Source: Microbacterium sp. B35-30 (lineage in GTDB: Bacteria > Actinomycetota > Actinomycetes > Actinomycetales > Microbacteriaceae). From it: a stretch of DNA of 64,000 nucleotides. Below the pieces are notes generated by a model, which did no database searches, had not been told where the DNA came from, and saw only the letters and a program-made list of their open reading frames with translations. The stretch spans positions 31,905 to 95,904 of the forward strand of contig NZ_MWLQ01000008.1 of NCBI RefSeq assembly GCF_010634855.1, written 5' to 3'. Positions 52,524-63,756 of the stretch are shown in pieces (within the stretch, counting starts at the first letter, position 1; each line of letters starts with the position of its first letter). Both the position numbers and the translations under genes were made by a program.

Positions 52524-52797
52524 CGCCGCCGTGCCCGTGCCCGTGCCCCGCACCGCCGTTCCGCTCGGGATCGGCGATCCCGTCGTGCAGGCGCGCACCG
52601 AGCTGAAGGCCGCGCTCGCCGCGATCGAAGACAAGGCCAACGTGCCACGGCGCGTCGGCCGGGCCGTTGATGACGGCGTCGAGCAGGCTCGTGCCTTCCA
52701 GCGGCGCAACCCGGCGCTCACCGCTGCCGCCGTGATCGTGGGCGCTGCCGCGATCGGCGCCGCCGTCTGGGGGTTCGTCCGTCTGTACACCCGCTGA
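52513..52797 (+). CDS. DUF3618-like small membrane protein
   Basis: 94 residues. The N-terminal half has ARTELKAALAAIEDKANVPRR, the DUF3618 signature, and the C-terminus has one membrane helix (ALTAAAVIVGAAAIGAAVWGF). ATG 52513 lies within the end of the holin-X gene. It is the third member of the small-membrane-protein run between hemY and hemD. Confidence 0.78.
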   Translation: MSSDAAVPVPVPRTAVPLGIGDPVVQARTELKAALAAIEDKANVPRRVGRAVDDGVEQARAFQRRNPALTAAAVIVGAAAIGAAVWGFVRLYTR

Positions 52798-52979
52798 GCC
52801 TGCCTGATTCCGCTTCCTCCACAGGCAGGGGTCGCGGCTTCCGAGATCGGGGGTATGCTCGGGATGCAGGCAGTGCAACGGTGCGTATGCTGCCGATCGC
52901 GCGAGCCCGATTCGAATCGCGCATCGGTTGCTCGGCGTCTCGGGCGGCCGACTGAGCACCATCGAGAGTCGACCCCCTT

Positions 52980-53825
52980 ATGAACACCGCCGCAGCACAG
53001 CACCAGTCCGTCAAACCCTTGACCGGCTGGCGCGTCCTCGTCCCCCGGGGCGGCCCTTGGGGTGACGGCGTCGCGGCCACCCTGCGCCGTCAGGGTGCGA
53101 CGCCGGTCATCGCCCCCCTCATCAACTTCGCGCCCACCAACGACCAGGCCGCGCTCGAGCAGGCGCTCGCCGACCTGGCGGCCGGCAAGTTCGACTGGCT
53201 CACCGTCACCAGCGCCACGACCGTCGACGTGCTCTACGCCTACCGGGCCGTCGTCCCGCCGACCACGAAGGTGGCCGCCGTGGGTGAGACGACCGCGGCA
53301 GCGCTCCTCGCCGTCGGCTACCGCGTCGATCTGGTGCCCGAGCGCGACAACTCGGCGGCCGGCATGGCGGAGCAACTCATCGGCCTCGAACCGCAGGCCC
53401 GCGACATCCTCACCCTTCGCAGCGAGATCGCCAAGCCGGTGCTCACGCGCATGCTGACCGATGGCGGGCACCGCGTCCGCAGCGTCGTCGCCTACCGCAC
53501 CGTCGGGGTGCCGGTGACCGACCGCATCGCCGAAGACGTCCGATCCGGCCGCATCAACGCGATCCTCGTGACCAGCGGCTCAGTGGCCGAGCAGGTGCAC
53601 GAGCAGTTCTCCCACATCCCCGAGACCACCCTCATCGCCGCGATCGGTCCTCGCACCGCCAAGGACGCGCGCCGGGCCGGTCTCGATGTCGACGTCATCG
53701 CCGACGCGCAGACGGTCGACGCTCTCATCGACGCGGTCGCCAAGTTCTCGCTGCCGCACGCGGCCGACGAATTCGCACCCCGCACCGGGGTGCTCCCGCA
53801 GCTCGGCCGCGACACCCGGGGCTGA
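52980..53825 (+). CDS. hemD: Uroporphyrinogen-III synthase
   Basis: 281 residues with the two-domain HemD layout: GWRVLVPRGGPWGDGVAATL at the start, DWLTVTSATTVDVLY and VAAVGETTAAALLAVGYRVD in domain one, DILTLRSEIAKPVLTRML at the hinge, and ILVTSGSVAEQVHEQF with LIAAIGPRTAKDARRAGL in domain two. It closes and inverts ring D of hydroxymethylbilane in tetrapyrrole synthesis. A C-terminal extension of ~25 residues follows the fold. A possible promoter (TATGCT at 52852 or 52887) gives a leader of ~90-120 bases. cofD starts 7 bases after its stop. Confidence 0.9.
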   Translation: MNTAAAQHQSVKPLTGWRVLVPRGGPWGDGVAATLRRQGATPVIAPLINFAPTNDQAALEQALADLAAGKFDWLTVTSATTVDVLYAYRAVVPPTTKVAAVGETTAAALLAVGYRVDLVPERDNSAAGMAEQLIGLEPQARDILTLRSEIAKPVLTRMLTDGGHRVRSVVAYRTVGVPVTDRIAEDVRSGRINAILVTSGSVAEQVHEQFSHIPETTLIAAIGPRTAKDARRAGLDVDVIADAQTVDALIDAVAKFSLPHAADEFAPRTGVLPQLGRDTRG

Positions 53826-53832
53826 CCCCCGC

Positions 53833-54831
53833 ATGACCGGCACACCCCGCATCGTCGTGCTCGCGGGCGGAGTCGGCGGCTCACGCTTCGTGCTGGGCGT
53901 CCGCGGCGCACTGCGCGCGCGGGGCCTCGACGACACCGCGGCAGCGCTCAGCGTCATCGTCAACACCGGCGACGACCTCTGGCTGTCGGGTGTACGCCTC
54001 CAGCCCGACGTCGACTCGATCACCTATGCCCTCGCCGGCGTGAACGACGCCGAGCGGGGCTGGGGCCGTCAGGGCGACAGTGAGCGCGTCAACCACGAGC
54101 TGCAGGAGTGGGGCGCCGGCTGGCCGTGGTTCACCCTCGGCGACCTCGATCTCGGCACGCATCTCGCCCGCACCGGCTGGCTGCGCGACGGGCTCACGCC
54201 GACGCAGGTGCTGGAGCGGATGTCGCATCGCTGGGACCTCGGCGCACGGCTGCTGCCGATGACCGACACCGAAGTCGACACCGTGGTGGTGCTCGAGGAC
54301 GGCGCGCGGCTGCACTTCCAGGAGTGGTGGACGCGGCACCGCGCGACGCTCGCGCCCGCCCGCTTCGAGAATCCGGGTATCGACGCCGCCGAACCCGCTC
54401 CGGGCGTCGCCGAGGCGATCGCGGAAGCGGACGTGGTGCTCTTCGCTCCCTCCAACCCGGTCGTGTCGATCGGCCCGATCCTCGCGGTCCCGGGCGTGCG
54501 GGAGGCGCTCCGGGCAACGGTCGCGCCGATCGTCGGCATCTCGCCCATCATCGGCGGCAAGGTCGTGCGCGGCATGGCCGACGTGTGCCTCACCGCGATC
54601 GGGGTCGAGACCTCCGCCGCCGCGGTCGCCGGGCTCTACGGTGCCCGCGCCGACGGCGGGCTGCTCGACGCCTGGCTCATCGCCGAAGAGGACGAGGCCG
54701 CCGCCGGCGAGGTGGCCGGGCTCGGCATCCGTCCGCTCGTCCGTCCGCTGTGGATGACGGATGCCGCGCGCCAGACCGCGCTCGCAGAGGCCGCGCTCGC
54801 GGCCGCGCCGCCCGACGGCCGAGCGCGCTGA
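53833..54831 (+). CDS. cofD: 2-phospho-L-lactate (phosphoenolpyruvyl) transferase, F420 synthesis
   Basis: 332 residues (fbiA in mycobacterial naming). VVLAGGVGGSRFVLGVRGAL is the nucleotide-binding start, and SVIVNTGDDLWLSGVRLQPD is the family signature; FAPSNPVVSIGPILAVPG and GISPIIGGKVVRGMADVCL complete it. It joins the activated phosphoenolpyruvyl or phospholactyl unit, supplied by the CofC product, to Fo to give (dehydro)F420-0. In mycobacteria fbiB follows; here a sulfite-exporter-like gene does instead, and no CofE is present in the window. Its position 7 bases after hemD suggests co-transcription. Confidence 0.94.
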   Translation: MTGTPRIVVLAGGVGGSRFVLGVRGALRARGLDDTAAALSVIVNTGDDLWLSGVRLQPDVDSITYALAGVNDAERGWGRQGDSERVNHELQEWGAGWPWFTLGDLDLGTHLARTGWLRDGLTPTQVLERMSHRWDLGARLLPMTDTEVDTVVVLEDGARLHFQEWWTRHRATLAPARFENPGIDAAEPAPGVAEAIAEADVVLFAPSNPVVSIGPILAVPGVREALRATVAPIVGISPIIGGKVVRGMADVCLTAIGVETSAAAVAGLYGARADGGLLDAWLIAEEDEAAAGEVAGLGIRPLVRPLWMTDAARQTALAEAALAAAPPDGRAR

Positions 54832-54832
54832 C

Positions 54833-55576
54833 GTGCCCGACCTCGCGTGGTGGGCCTGGGCGCTGCTCGCCCTCGGCGCCGTCGTCGTGGGCCTGTCGAA
54901 GACCGCCGTCCCCGGAGCCGGCACCATCGCCGTCGCGATCTTCGCCGCGGTGCTGCCGGCGAAGCAGTCGACCGGGATCCTGCTGCTGCTCCTGATCGTC
55001 GCCGACATCTTCGCCGTCACGATGTATCGCCGGCACGCGGACCGGCGAACGCTCCTGCGACTCGCGCCGGCCGTCGTGGTCGGGGTGCTGCTCGGCGTGG
55101 TGTTCCTGTGGTTCGCCGACGATTTCTGGGTGAAGAAGTCGATCGGCGTGATCCTCCTCGCCGTGATCGCGGTCACCCTCCTGCGCCGCCGGTTCGCGTC
55201 GCAGGTCGACACCGGCGGACCACACCGGATCGCCGCCGCGACCTACGGCTCGCTCGGAGGATTCACCACGATGGTCGCGAACGCGGCCGGCCCGGTGATG
55301 TCGATGTACTTCCTCGCGGCGCGCTTCGAGGTGAAGGCGTTCCTCGGCACCGCGGCGTGGTTCTTCGCGATCGTCAACCTGTTCAAGGTGCCGTTCTCGA
55401 TCGGCATCGGCATCATCACGGTGCCCGGGCTGCTCATCGACCTCGTGCTCGTGCCGCTCGTCGTGGCGTCCGCCTTCCTCGGCCGCTGGATCGCGGACCG
55501 CATGCCCCAGTCCGTGTTCGAGAAGCTCGTGATCGCCTTCACGATCGTCGGCGCTGTCTACCTGCTCGTCGGCTGA
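54833..55576 (+). CDS. TauE/SafE (TSUP) family membrane permease
   Basis: 247 residues from GTG 54833, one base after the cofD stop codon. Seven to eight membrane helices; GLSKTAVPGAGTIAVAIFAAVLPAKQSTG and its second-half counterpart GSLGGFTTMVANAAGPVMSMYFLA are the two TSUP half-motifs. The family moves small organic or sulfur oxyanions. Coupling to cofD hints at a related anion, but substrate cannot be read. It converges on the cupin gene with only 6 bases between. Confidence 0.87.
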   Translation: MPDLAWWAWALLALGAVVVGLSKTAVPGAGTIAVAIFAAVLPAKQSTGILLLLLIVADIFAVTMYRRHADRRTLLRLAPAVVVGVLLGVVFLWFADDFWVKKSIGVILLAVIAVTLLRRRFASQVDTGGPHRIAAATYGSLGGFTTMVANAAGPVMSMYFLAARFEVKAFLGTAAWFFAIVNLFKVPFSIGIGIITVPGLLIDLVLVPLVVASAFLGRWIADRMPQSVFEKLVIAFTIVGAVYLLVG

Positions 55577-55582
55577 CCCGCC

Positions 55583-56014
55583 TCACGTCCAGGGCGAGGG
55601 GCGGTCGGGGGCGCGCTGGCTGTCGTCGGGCAACTGGGGCAGCTCGCGGCCGCCGGCGCGGATGCACAGCCACCGCAGCTGCTCGGGGCTGTCGGGCAGC
55701 GCGCGCCACGTGCGCAGCATGCCCTGGCCCACGCGCACCACGGTGCCGGGACCTACGTCGACGATGTCGTCGTCGAGTGCCATCTGGCCGCGGCCGGCCA
55801 GGAACACGTAGACCTCCTCGACGCGCGAGTGCACGTGCCAGTAGCCCGCTTCCTCACCCGGCTCGTACGCGTTCGCGGTCATGCCGATGTACTGCATGGT
55901 CAGCTCGTGGTCGATCACGCGGCGACCGTCTCGGGAGCTGTCGGGCCGGAACCCGCCGTAGTGCGCCCGCCACTCGTCGAGCCCGCCGATCTCCAGCACC
56001 TCGTAGTCGCTCAT
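55583..56014 (-). CDS. Small cupin-domain protein
   Basis: 143 residues with one cupin barrel. The metal motif is W-H60-V-H62-S-R-V-E-E67, then VYVFLAGRG; motif two VVRVGQGMLRTWRAL lacks the usual histidine. The reduced ligand set suggests a binding or isomerase-like role rather than a dioxygenase. It stands alone on the reverse strand; a 207-base gap without recognisable genes separates it from cofC. Confidence 0.82.
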   Translation of the reverse strand: MSDYEVLEIGGLDEWRAHYGGFRPDSSRDGRRVIDHELTMQYIGMTANAYEPGEEAGYWHVHSRVEEVYVFLAGRGQMALDDDIVDVGPGTVVRVGQGMLRTWRALPDSPEQLRWLCIRAGGRELPQLPDDSQRAPDRPSPWT

Positions 56015-56221
56015 CCGCCCAGGCTACCGAGGCCCGCCGGTCGGGCTCGCGCTTCGCGTGTCGCACATCGTCGCTTCAGCGCCCGCAAGACTGCGTGTCG
56101 TGGCACCTCGAGCCGAGGCAGAGGGCGTTCGGGGTCATGACACGCGGTACGGGCGTGTGGGATGCCGCAACTCGTGGCACCCGAACGGCCCGGGAGGGCG
56201 AGGGCGAGGCTGGGGGACGGG

Positions 56222-56947
56222 TCAGGCGAGCAGCGCGGCGGTGCGCGGGCCCAGGCCCAGCGCGCGGGCGGCCTCGAGCTGGGCGGCGGTGTCGACGTCG
56301 CGGCGCAGGGTGGAGGCATCCGGAATCGTCAGCGCCGCGCACCCCAGCGCGACGTGACGCGCGAACGAGCCGTCGCCGAACGACGACGTCCACGCCATCC
56401 CTGCCGCCGCGGTGACAAGGGTCGATCCGGTGCCCTCCGCGTCTGGCACGACGGCGCGATCGACGGATGCCGCGGCCCGCAGCGCGCCGGCGAGATCGGC
56501 GGGTCGGAGGGCCGGGAGGTCGCCGAGCAGGGCGGCGCGCGGCATCCGTCCCTGCGGATCGATGGCGGCCACGCCCACCGCCACCGCGGCATCGAGCCCG
56601 CACGCGTCGCCCTCGGGAACGAACCGCAGCGCCGGGATCATCGCCGCTTCGCGCGCGAGCGCGGCGTCGTCGGTGACGACCACCACCTGCGCGACGAGCT
56701 CGCACGCCGTCGCGGCCGCGAGGGTGTCGAGGGCGATCGCGCGCGCGAGGTCGGCACGGCCGACACCGGGGACCTCGAGCCGCGACTTGGCACGCGCCGA
56801 CGGCTTGACCGGCACCACGACGACCCAGCGGGCGTGGCGAAACGCCACGGACTCGGTATCCGTATCGGCGAGAGGGCCCGGGCGCGACGACGGCGACACC
56901 GATTCCGTGGAGTCCTGCCGCCGACGCCGCCCGAACAGCAGGCTCAC
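56222..56947 (-). CDS. cofC: Phosphoenolpyruvate/2-phospholactate guanylyltransferase, F420 synthesis
   Basis: 241 residues (fbiD in newer naming). Start GTG 56947 overlaps the fgd stop by 4 bases. After an unusual polar leader of ~48 residues, the fold starts with VVVVPVKPSARAKSRLEV, then VVVVTDDAALARE, and LLGDLPALRPADL carries the GD metal/nucleotide site. It activates PEP or phospholactate with GTP for CofD. It is last in the fbiC-monooxygenase-fgd-cofC operon, while its partner cofD is on the other strand about 1.4 kb away. Confidence 0.9.
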   Translation of the reverse strand: MSLLFGRRRRQDSTESVSPSSRPGPLADTDTESVAFRHARWVVVVPVKPSARAKSRLEVPGVGRADLARAIALDTLAAATACELVAQVVVVTDDAALAREAAMIPALRFVPEGDACGLDAAVAVGVAAIDPQGRMPRAALLGDLPALRPADLAGALRAAASVDRAVVPDAEGTGSTLVTAAAGMAWTSSFGDGSFARHVALGCAALTIPDASTLRRDVDTAAQLEAARALGLGPRTAALLA

Positions 56948-57957
56948 GCGCCGAACCGCGCGCGCAGGCGCGGCAGGATCTCCTCGCCGTACAGCCCCAG
57001 GAACGCACTCTGGTCGTGGCCCGGGTCGTGGAAGACGAGGTGACGGAAGCCGAGCTCGATGTACCACGCGATGCGCTCGACGTGCTCGTCGGGGTCGTCC
57101 GACACGATGAACCGCGAGGCGGCGCGCTCGATCGGGAGCTGCTCGCCGAGGCGCTGCATCTCGATCGGGTCGTCGACGCCCATCTTCTCCTCGGGGCTGA
57201 GGGCGAGCGGCGCCCAGAACCGCGTCTTCTCCTGTGCGGCCTCGAGGGTCGCATCGAGCGACACCTTCACCTCGATGAGCGTGTCCAGGTCGTCGCGCGT
57301 GCGCCCGGCCTTCGACAGCCCTTCGTCGAGCGCGGGCAGCAGCGTGTCGGTATACAGCTCGCGCTTCTTGCCCGACGTCGTGATGAACCCGTCCGCGATG
57401 CGTCCGGCGAGGCGCGTCGCGGCCGGGCCGGCGGCGCCGATGTAGATCGGCACGGGCTCCGGCAGCTTGTCGTAGATCGTGATGTTGCGGGCGTGGTAGT
57501 AGGTGCCGTCGAAGTTGACACGGTCCTCAGACCACAGCCGGCGGATGAGGCCGATCGCCTCTTTGAGCCGCTGGAACCGCTCGGGCGGGTCGGGCCAGGC
57601 GATGCCGAGGTTGGCCTCGTTGAGCGCCTCGCCGGTGCCGACGCCGAGGATCACGCGCCCCGGGTACATCACCCCGAGGGTCGCGAAGTCCTGCGCGACG
57701 ACGGTGGGGTTGTACCGGAACGTCGGTGTCAGCACGGACGTGCCGATGAGCACGCGCGAGGTCTTCGCGCCTAGGGCGCCGAGCCAGGGAACGGATGCCG
57801 GAGCGTGGCCGCCCTCGTGCAGCCACGGCTGCAGGTGGTCCGAGATGAAGACCGAGTCGAACCCGGCCTCCTCGGCCTGTACGGCGTAGTCGAGCAGCTC
57901 GGCGGGGCCGAACTGCTCGGCGGACGCCTTGTATCCGAAGCGCAGCGGAACGGTCAT
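56944..57957 (-). CDS. fgd: F420-dependent glucose-6-phosphate dehydrogenase-like LLM enzyme
   Basis: 337 residues, the length of mycobacterial Fgd1, and recalled Fgd1 motifs appear along the whole chain: GYKASAEQF, SDHLQPWLHEGGHAPASVPW, TSVLTPTFRYNP, GVGTGEALNE, TRFWAPLALSPEEKMGVDDP, and HLVFHDPGHDQ. It should oxidise glucose 6-phosphate and reduce F420 in the cytosol, supplying F420H2. ATG 57957 overlaps the stop of the monooxygenase gene (ATGA). Its linkage with F420 biosynthesis genes supports real F420 use in this organism. Confidence 0.92.
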   Translation of the reverse strand: MTVPLRFGYKASAEQFGPAELLDYAVQAEEAGFDSVFISDHLQPWLHEGGHAPASVPWLGALGAKTSRVLIGTSVLTPTFRYNPTVVAQDFATLGVMYPGRVILGVGTGEALNEANLGIAWPDPPERFQRLKEAIGLIRRLWSEDRVNFDGTYYHARNITIYDKLPEPVPIYIGAAGPAATRLAGRIADGFITTSGKKRELYTDTLLPALDEGLSKAGRTRDDLDTLIEVKVSLDATLEAAQEKTRFWAPLALSPEEKMGVDDPIEMQRLGEQLPIERAASRFIVSDDPDEHVERIAWYIELGFRHLVFHDPGHDQSAFLGLYGEEILPRLRARFGA

Positions 57958-59542
57958 GCGGGGCTCCCTTCGAGAGCAGGTTCGCGAGCGGGGCGCGGGC
58001 CGGGGTCCTCCCGGCGGCTGTGTGCGTCATCGGCTGCGGGCAGGAACTCCGTGCCGTCGGCCCGGGCGAGCCGCTCGCGGAAGGCGTCCACCGTGCCGGG
58101 CCACAGCAGGGCGAGCCGGCCCGAGCGCTCGTCGACGTACCAGTTGCGGCATCCGCCGGTCATCCAGCGAGTGGATGCCGCCGCCCGCGCGATCTCCTCG
58201 GAGTACTGCCGTTCCGCGTCGGGATCGACGCGAAGCACCCGTCCCGAGCGGTCGTCGAGCACGCGGGTGACGTAGCCCGCCTGCTCCTCGATCATGAGCA
58301 CGGACGACGAATGACCCAGCGAGGCGTTCGGGCCGTTGAGCACGAAGAGGTTGGGGAAGCCCGCGACGACGGTCGAGGCGAACGCCGTCATCCCGCCCGA
58401 CCAGTGCTCGGCGAGCGTCTGGCCGTGCTCACCCGCGACGAGCTCCGCGTAGGGCTGGCGGGTCGAGGCGAAGCCGGTCGCGAGGACGAGCGCATCCATC
58501 TCGTGACGCGTGCCGTCGGAGGCGATGAGTGTCGAGCCCTCCACGGCGGCGAGTGCGGCCGGCACGAGCGACACGGCGTCGGATGCCACAGCGGGGTAGA
58601 ACTCGTCCGAGAGCAGCACGCGCTTGCACCCGAACGCGTAGTCAGGGGTGAGCGCGGCGCGCAGCGCGGGGTCGGCGACCTGTCGTTCGAGGTGCGCGAG
58701 CGCCACGGCCTCGGCCTCCGCCGCGGCGGCGGAATCGCCCGAGCGCGACGCGAAGCGCGCCTCGCCCTCGGCATACAGATCGTCTCGCAGCGCCTCGAGC
58801 GACGCGGGGTCCGTGACGAATCGGGCGCGGTCGGCGTCGGAGTACGCGTCCCCTCCGCGCGGCACGATCCATGCGGGCGTGCGCTGGAACAGCGTGACAT
58901 GGGCCGCTGCGCGCGCGAGCTCGGGCACGATCTGGACGGCGCTGGCCCCAGTGCCCACGACGCCGACGCGTGCGCCGGTGAGGTCTGCGGCGTGATCCCA
59001 TCGCGCCGAGTGGAACAGCGGCCCCGGGAACTGCTCGAGGCCGGCGATCCGGGGGATCGTCGGCTCCGTGAGCCGCCCGCACGCGAGCACGAGCACGTCG
59101 GCGACGATGACGTCGTCCTCGGTCTCGCCCTCGCGTCCGGAGGGCGCGCCGTGGCGCCCGCGGGGCTGATGAGGCGCCCCTGCGGGCGACGTGGCGATCC
59201 GCCAGACAGCGTGCCCGGCATCCCATTCGGCGCCCCGCATCGCCGTGCGCAGGCGAAGCCGGTCGCCCAGGCCCTCGACGTCGACGACGTGCTCGAGGTA
59301 GGAGTGGATCTCGGCGCCCTTCGCGTACGTGCCCGACCACGACGGGTTCGGGTGCGCGGCGAAGCCGTACAGGTGCGACGGCACATCGCAGGCGACGCCG
59401 GGGTAGGTGTTGTCGCGCCATGTTCCGCCGACGGATGCGCCGCGCTCGAGCACGACGAAGTCCTCGCGGCCTGCTCGACGCAGCGCCATCGCCATGCCGA
59501 TGCCCGCGAACCCGGCGCCGACGATCGCGACCTCGACGCGCG

Positions 59543-59546
<4 letters not shown>
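57954..59546 (-). CDS. Type I Baeyer-Villiger-like flavin monooxygenase
   Basis: 530 residues. FAD site VAIVGAGFAGIGMAMAL, then ASVGGTWRDNTYPGVACDVP; the Baeyer-Villiger fingerprint FPGPLFHSARWD (FxGxxxHxxxWD) near residue 170; NADP site VGVVGTGASAVQIVPELA near 195. TGGCRNWYVDERSGRLALLWPGT is usual for the C-terminus. It would insert oxygen next to a ketone using NADPH and O2. Between residues ~130 and 145 a polar loop (GAPHQPRGRHGAPSGREG) is longer than usual. Both ends overlap neighbours by 4 bases, so it is made with FbiC and Fgd. Substrate unknown. Confidence 0.9.
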
Positions 59547-62092
<2,546 letters not shown>

Positions 62093-62183
62093 CGATCCAG
62101 TCTCGCACCGAGCAGGAGGGTCGGGGTCGCGGATCGTTGCCCTCCCGTAAGCAAATGAGACCGGTTCCGGGGCGACCCGCTGG

Positions 62184-62189
62184 CAGACT
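62184..62189 (+). promoter_or_regulatory. -10-like box, possible leaderless start
   Basis: CAGACT, then GGTCGC, then ATG 62196; the first base differs from TANNNT. It lies in the 103-base divergent gap with fbiC. Confidence 0.35.
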
Positions 62190-62195
62190 GGTCGC

Positions 62196-62660
62196 ATGGT
62201 GACGCTGCTGCTCGACTCGACGCGACTCGAGGTCGTGCTGTCGGGGTCCGAGCGCGCACTGTCGTTCCGTAAGGGAAATGTCGTCATCGAGCGGTCGACG
62301 ATCACGCGGGTGCAGCTCACCGACGACGCATGGACCTGGCTGCGCGGCATTCCGAATCCAGGCACGCACGTGCGCGGCATCGTCGCCTTGGGCACGTGGC
62401 GCTCCGCGGGTGGCGAGGACTTCGCCCTGATCCGCCGTCGCCGCCCGAGCGTCGTGATCGACCTCGAGGGGCACCCCGAGTTCCAGCGGATTATCCTCAC
62501 GACCCGCCACGGCCTCGCTCTCGTGCAGGCGCTGCGCGTCGAGGTCGCCGCTGAGCCCGCGGATGTCGTCGAGATCGCGGCCGAGACGGGCAACATCCCC
62601 GTCGTGCCCGACAAGAAGCCGCGCAAGAAGAAGGCACCGGCGCCCGCCCCCGCTGTCTGA
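62196..62660 (+). CDS. PH-like hypothetical protein
   Basis: 154 residues. The first ~110 form a beta-rich pattern like small bacterial PH-type proteins of actinobacteria (LDSTRLEVVLSGSERALSF; TTRHGLALVQAL), with the family-typical HVRGIVALGTWRSAGGEDFAL. The C-terminus is Lys/Pro/Ala-rich (KKPRKKKAPAPAPAV). No signal or membrane helix. Function unknown. It is divergent from fbiC. Confidence 0.7.
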   Translation: MVTLLLDSTRLEVVLSGSERALSFRKGNVVIERSTITRVQLTDDAWTWLRGIPNPGTHVRGIVALGTWRSAGGEDFALIRRRRPSVVIDLEGHPEFQRIILTTRHGLALVQALRVEVAAEPADVVEIAAETGNIPVVPDKKPRKKKAPAPAPAV

Positions 62661-62742
62661 CCGGTCCTGGTTCGCGGTTCGGCCGGTTCTGTTCGGTTCG
62701 GCCGGCCGGTCTCCAGGTACAGCCGCTCCCATCGCCAGGTTT

Positions 62743-62933
62743 CGGCGTTGTCCGGACATCGGCCCCCGGCGCCGGCTGTCGCGCGGGTGCGGTCCGGGAG
62801 TTGCGGGTTTTGGGGCCGCGGATCCGGCGTTGTCCGGACATCGCCCCCGGGCACCGGCTGTCGCGCGGGTGCGGTCCGGGAGTTGCGGGTTTTGGGGCCG
62901 CGGATCCGGCGTTGTCCGGACATCGCCCCCGGG
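62743..62933. repeat. 82-bp tandem repeat, two full copies and a partial third
   Basis: Copies start at 62743, 62825 and 62907, an exact 82-base period. Each opens with CGGCGTTGTCCGGACATCG, containing the palindrome TGTCCGGACA (62749, 62831, 62913). The first copy differs from the second at a few positions. The partial third ends five bases before the stop of the permease gene, between two convergent genes. Confidence 0.9.
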
Positions 62934-62937
62934 ACAC

Positions 62938-63756
62938 TCAGCTGACGTCGCGGCGCCAGCTCACCAGGTGGCCGAGCACCACGAACACCACGGCGTAGCC
63001 GAGCAGCACGAGGCCGCCCACCCACCACTCGAGCGGTTCCGACGAGCCCTGCGGCATGCTCGCCGCGAGCACGCTCGCGCCGACGAGGGCATCGCTCGCG
63101 GCGCCGGGCAGGAAGCGCGTGAAGTCCGAGAGTCCCTCGACGAAGGCGGCCGCCGTGCGGCCGATCGGCTCGACGAACTGCGTGAAGACCAGCACGCCGA
63201 CGATCGCGCCGACCTGGTTGCGCACCAGGGCGCCGACTCCGACGCCGATGAGCGTCCAGAGGACGTAGGCCAGCAGCATCCGTCCCAGCATCGTCCAGGT
63301 GTCGATCGAGGTGATCTCGGTGCCGAGGCCGAAGCCGGCGAGGAACGCCGCCGACGTGCCGACGGCCGCGGCGATGCCGATCACGCCGAGCACCACGCCG
63401 ATGAGTACGCCGACCGCGAGCTTCGCGGCGAGCACCCGGCCCCGTCGCGGCGTCGCAAGGAACGTCGGCGTCAGCGTCTTGTGGCGGAACTCGGCGGTCA
63501 CCATGAGCGTGCCGACGAGGAGAGGGAAGACGTAGCCGACGGCGGTGGCCGTGCTGTACAGCGTCGCCGCGAGGCCCTCCTCGGGAAGCGGGGGCGCGTC
63601 GCCCGGAAGCGAGCCCGTCGCCGCCGCGGCGAAGACGAAGCCCAGCGCCGCTGCGGTGAAGGCGACGTAGACGAAGAGGACGATCGCGAGGATCCACCAG
63701 ATGCTGGTCGAGAACAGCTTCGTGGTCTCGGAGCGTGTCGCGGCGGTGAGGCTCAT
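62938..63756 (-). CDS. ABC-2-type transporter permease
   Basis: 272 residues with six membrane helices: IWWILAIVLFVYVAFTAAAL first, then GYVFPLLVGTLMVTAEFRHKTLTPTFLATPRRGRVLAAKL, the segment typical of ABC-2 permeases, and a C-terminal pair (GLVLLGYAVVFVVLGHLVSW). ATG 63756 overlaps the stop of the preceding reverse gene (ATGA), its probable ATPase. Cargo unknown. Confidence 0.87.
   Translation of the reverse strand: MSLTAATRSETTKLFSTSIWWILAIVLFVYVAFTAAALGFVFAAAATGSLPGDAPPLPEEGLAATLYSTATAVGYVFPLLVGTLMVTAEFRHKTLTPTFLATPRRGRVLAAKLAVGVLIGVVLGVIGIAAAVGTSAAFLAGFGLGTEITSIDTWTMLGRMLLAYVLWTLIGVGVGALVRNQVGAIVGVLVFTQFVEPIGRTAAAFVEGLSDFTRFLPGAASDALVGASVLAASMPQGSSEPLEWWVGGLVLLGYAVVFVVLGHLVSWRRDVS

Noticed and set aside
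51728..52797. A prophage remnant, suggested by the holin-like protein
   Set aside because: Only the family name points to phage. The three small genes are an ordinary chromosomal set and no other phage gene is present.
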